A DNA stretch of 58,395 nucleotides from a virus. Location of the stretch: positions 1 to 58,395 of IMG/VR virus record IMGVR_UViG_3300022896_000001. The stretch is one strand, 5' to 3'. This document shows positions 56,522-58,395 of the stretch, in pieces. Positions within the stretch are counted from its first letter, which is position 1. The number at the start of each line of letters is the position of its first letter. The position numbers and the translations under genes were made by a program. The notes under the pieces were generated by a model. That model saw only the letters and a program-made list of their open reading frames with translations. It ran no database searches and was not told the origin of the DNA.

Positions 56522-56731
56522 GTGAGCACCGAAACGATGATGCCCAGCGACCTCGAAGACGCCGTGCAGGTCGTCCTTGACCAGCTGTCCAACGAGGTCG
56601 ACGAGGCCACCGTCCGCGAGCACCTGGAGGCCGACGGCTGGACCCCGTCCGACGCGCAGGTCCGCGACGTCCTGAAGGGCGTGCTGCACAACCTGACCGG
56701 GTTGTCGTCCCCTCCCCGACAGGAGGGATGA
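56522..56731 (+). CDS. hypothetical 69-residue protein
   Basis: GTG after GAGAGGACCGACAAGCC. Acidic helical product (DLEDAVQVVLDQLSNEVDEATVREHLEADGW). Unknown. Confidence 0.6.
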   Translation: MSTETMMPSDLEDAVQVVLDQLSNEVDEATVREHLEADGWTPSDAQVRDVLKGVLHNLTGLSSPPRQEG

Positions 56732-56735
56732 GGAC

Positions 56736-57176
56736 GTGAAGACGCTGACGATCAGGCAGCCGTGGGCTTGGGCTGTGGCGAAGGGCATCAAGCCCATCGA
56801 GAACCGCGGCTGGACGACGAACTACCGCGGCACGCTCGCGATCCACGCCGCAGCCCGGTGGGATGACGAGGCGGAGGAAGCGCTGCGCGAGGTCGTGCAG
56901 CGCGCCCGAACCCAGGGCGCGGTCCTGCCGCGCACGCTCGCGGACGACTTTCCCCTCAGCTCCCTCGGCGCGGTCGTGGCGATCGCCGACCTGATGGACA
57001 TCTGCACCCAGCTCGACGGCCAGTGCGACTGCGGGCCGTGGGCGCAGATCGGACAGAACCACTGGCAGCTGGCCAACGTCCAGCCGCTCAGCGAGGCAGT
57101 CCCGGCGAAGGGGCGACTCGGGCTGTGGGAGCTGGACATCGACCTGTCCAGCCTGCTCGTCGGAGGTCGGCAGTGA
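56736..57176 (+). CDS. ASCH-domain protein
   Basis: 146 residues, GTG after GGGATGAGGAC. LTIRQPWAWAVAKGIKPIENRGWTTNYRG and LAIHAAARW are the ASCH signature, with GAVVAIADL and LWELD later. ASCH proteins bind RNA or modified nucleosides. A role in regulating or processing host RNA is plausible. Confidence 0.85.
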   Translation: MKTLTIRQPWAWAVAKGIKPIENRGWTTNYRGTLAIHAAARWDDEAEEALREVVQRARTQGAVLPRTLADDFPLSSLGAVVAIADLMDICTQLDGQCDCGPWAQIGQNHWQLANVQPLSEAVPAKGRLGLWELDIDLSSLLVGGRQ

Positions 57177-57337
57177 CCGCGGTCTGGCACGCCTGCGACA
57201 CCTGCGGTGCTCGGCCCTGCCAAGGCGGGTGCCGCCGACGTACCGATGCCACCGGAAAAGCGCGCCACGGGTGCGCCGACATCCGCGCCTGCGTGCGCGT
57301 CTTCGATGGCCCTAACAAAGGAAGGCCCCGACCATGA
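57173..57337 (+). CDS. 54-residue Cys-rich protein
   Basis: GTG coupled to the previous gene. CDTCGARPCQGGCRRRTD ... HGCADIRACVRV suggests a zinc site. Unknown. Confidence 0.6.
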   Translation: MTAVWHACDTCGARPCQGGCRRRTDATGKARHGCADIRACVRVFDGPNKGRPRP

Positions 57338-57582
57338 CCACACCTGAAGCCCCGACCGAGCTGGAGCAACTGGTGCGCGCGGCCCGCCTGGTCATCGACA
57401 CCCAGTTCGGCTCGCCCAGCATGCTGAAGCGGAAGCTGTTCATCACCTACGACGAGGCCGCCCGGCTGCTGGGCGAGCTGGCGCGCTACGGCGTCGTCGG
57501 CCCGCCAGCGGCCACCCGCAAGGTCCTCGTCCCCTGCGGCCAGCTCGACGAAGTCGTCGACCAGATCCGCGGCGTCCGATGA
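57334..57582 (+). CDS. stand-alone FtsK-gamma-like winged-helix protein
   Basis: 82 residues; ATGA overlap. Residues about 10-60 (LVRAARLVIDTQFGSPSMLKRKLFITYDEAARLLGELARYGVVGP) align with the FtsK gamma domain and with the C-terminus of the gene at 58241/1-905 (shared RAAR.VI..QF, Y..A.RL, GVV.P, DEVV..IRG). No motor. May recognise a short DNA motif. Confidence 0.78.
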   Translation: MTTPEAPTELEQLVRAARLVIDTQFGSPSMLKRKLFITYDEAARLLGELARYGVVGPPAATRKVLVPCGQLDEVVDQIRGVR

Positions 57583-58241
57583 CCGCCCCCGGCAGCAGCC
57601 CGCACACGACCCGGCTCTCCGCGGCGGAACTGGGCGACCGGCTCCGCGCCAGCCGGTTGAACATCGGCCTGAGTCAGCAGAACGTGACCGACCGGATCGG
57701 CATCGGGCGGTCGGCGCTCTCCGACGTCGAGCACGGTCAACGGGCCGTGAGCGCACTGGAGCTGAAGGCCTTGGCCGCGCTCTACCAGGTGGACGTGGAC
57801 GACCTGCTCGGCGACGGGCTGCCTGCGGCAGCTGCTCCTCCAGTTCCCTCACCGGTGGTGCTCGGCGTCGGAGGCCCCGGCTACGTCGCCCTCAACAGCT
57901 TCGGCGCGCTCGTGCGCGAGGCCTACGACCACGTTCCCTACCTCGTCGGGTCCGCGGTGCGCGGTAAGACCTGGCGCGACGTCGACGTCCGCCTGATCCT
58001 CCCCGACGACGAGTTCGCCGCCATGTTCGGCGACGCCCCGTGGGGACTGAACCCGCTGTTCTGCCTGCTGTCCGCAGGCATCTCCGCGTGGGGCAAAGAA
58101 CTCACGTCGTTGCCGATCGACTTCCAGTTCCAGCCGCAGACCCACGCCAACGCGAAGTACTCCGGCGCCCGACAGCCGCTGGGGATCTGGTCCACCAGGT
58201 TGTCCGCCACCACCGACAACCCCACCAGCACGGAGTACTGA
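57579..58241 (+). CDS. XRE HTH fused to nucleotidyltransferase-like domain
   Basis: 220 residues; ATGA overlap. HTH residues about 17-70 (DRLRASRLNIGLSQQNVTDRIGIGRSALSDVEHG). The second domain has YLVGSAVRGKTWRDVDVRLI (121-140): a GS motif (G124, S125) followed by D134-x-D136, as in Pol-beta-type nucleotidyltransferases. Flanking genes are the two FtsK-gamma-like genes. Could be a regulator, a toxin or a modifying enzyme; no antitoxin pair is evident. Confidence 0.72.
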   Translation: MTAPGSSPHTTRLSAAELGDRLRASRLNIGLSQQNVTDRIGIGRSALSDVEHGQRAVSALELKALAALYQVDVDDLLGDGLPAAAAPPVPSPVVLGVGGPGYVALNSFGALVREAYDHVPYLVGSAVRGKTWRDVDVRLILPDDEFAAMFGDAPWGLNPLFCLLSAGISAWGKELTSLPIDFQFQPQTHANAKYSGARQPLGIWSTRLSATTDNPTSTEY

Positions 58242-58395
58242 TGCTTTCACCCCTCAGCACACCCGCTCAGGTTCGCCAAGCTGCCCTCGACAGGCTCGCC
58301 GCCGTTGACTTCGTGCCCGATGTGGACCCGGCCCGGTACGAGCGGATGCTGTCCGCCCTGCACGACCAGGAGTGGCGGCCACTGCACACCCAGGT
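58241..58395 (+). CDS. 5' end of the FtsK-gamma-like gene that continues at base 1
   Basis: ATG at 58241 overlaps the previous TGA. The frame runs into the terminal repeat and, after removing one copy, continues to the TGA at 905 (310 residues). The first residues MLSPLSTPAQVRQAALDRLA precede the GTG at 45. Confidence 0.85.
   Translation, partial: MLSPLSTPAQVRQAALDRLAAVDFVPDVDPARYERMLSALHDQEWRPLHTQ
58269..58395. repeat. 127-bp terminal direct repeat, right copy
   Basis: Exact copy of bases 1-127. Remove one copy before any circular annotation, otherwise the gene starting at 58241 is counted twice. Confidence 0.93.

Overview
The window is one complete circular actinobacterial element, opened at an arbitrary point. 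The first 127 bases (1-127) are repeated exactly as the last 127 (58269-58395), so the circle is 58,268 bp and the gene cut by the window ends reads through the join. High GC (roughly 70% by eye), frequent GTG starts, ATGA/GTGA start-stop overlaps and hairpin terminators mostly without U-tracts point to an actinomycete host; the order (perhaps Pseudonocardiales) is only a guess. The main body is a temperate siphovirus: terminase, portal, MuF, scaffold, HK97-type capsid, head-tail connectors, tail with a 1024-residue tape measure, lysis genes, attP, tyrosine integrase, ImmR/ImmA-type immunity genes, Xis and a lambda-O-like initiator.

Layout. (1) 58241-905 and 902-4527: small plus-strand genes, including a FtsK-gamma-like protein, a putative repressor (1357-1785) with three matching operators, and a three-member modular protein family. 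(2) 4589-10976, minus strand: an operon resembling the transfer region of actinomycete integrative conjugative elements (AICEs): FtsK/TraB-type translocase, a Gly/Arg/Ser-rich membrane protein, a DUF2637-like membrane protein with an HTH tail, an HEAGH metallopeptidase-like protein and three small proteins. It is divergent from a GntR/HutC regulator of the KorSA/TraR type (11084-11902). (3) 12114-14696: small plus-strand genes. (4) 14869-36252: packaging, head and tail, with one reverse-strand lipoprotein gene inside (20693-21133) and a second reverse-strand secreted-protein gene at the tail/lysis boundary (36255-36659). (5) 36780-39104: lysis region (collagen-like membrane protein, GH25 endolysin, holin). 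(6) 39147-42262: terminator, attP in the 3' half of a tRNA-like sequence, integrase, ImmA, repressor, Cro-like protein, Xis-like protein. (7) 42347-46521: recombination/replication genes with iterons inside the initiator gene. (8) 46592-58241: many short overlapping early genes, often Cys-rich, ending in a second FtsK-gamma-like gene and an XRE-nucleotidyltransferase fusion.

The most unusual point is the combination of a complete phage with an AICE-like DNA-transfer operon. Within that operon about 1 kb of coding DNA carries a very dense array of GGGAG/CTCCC motifs. It crosses two genes and several codon phases and uses codons that are rare at this GC content, so I read it as a DNA-level signal, possibly a translocase recognition or transfer (clt-like) locus. 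Together with two stand-alone FtsK-gamma-like proteins and GGTGAGGTGAGG repeats near both ends of the translocase gene, this suggests a phage that could also move as double-stranded DNA between mycelial cells. That function is inference; the sequence features are visible directly.
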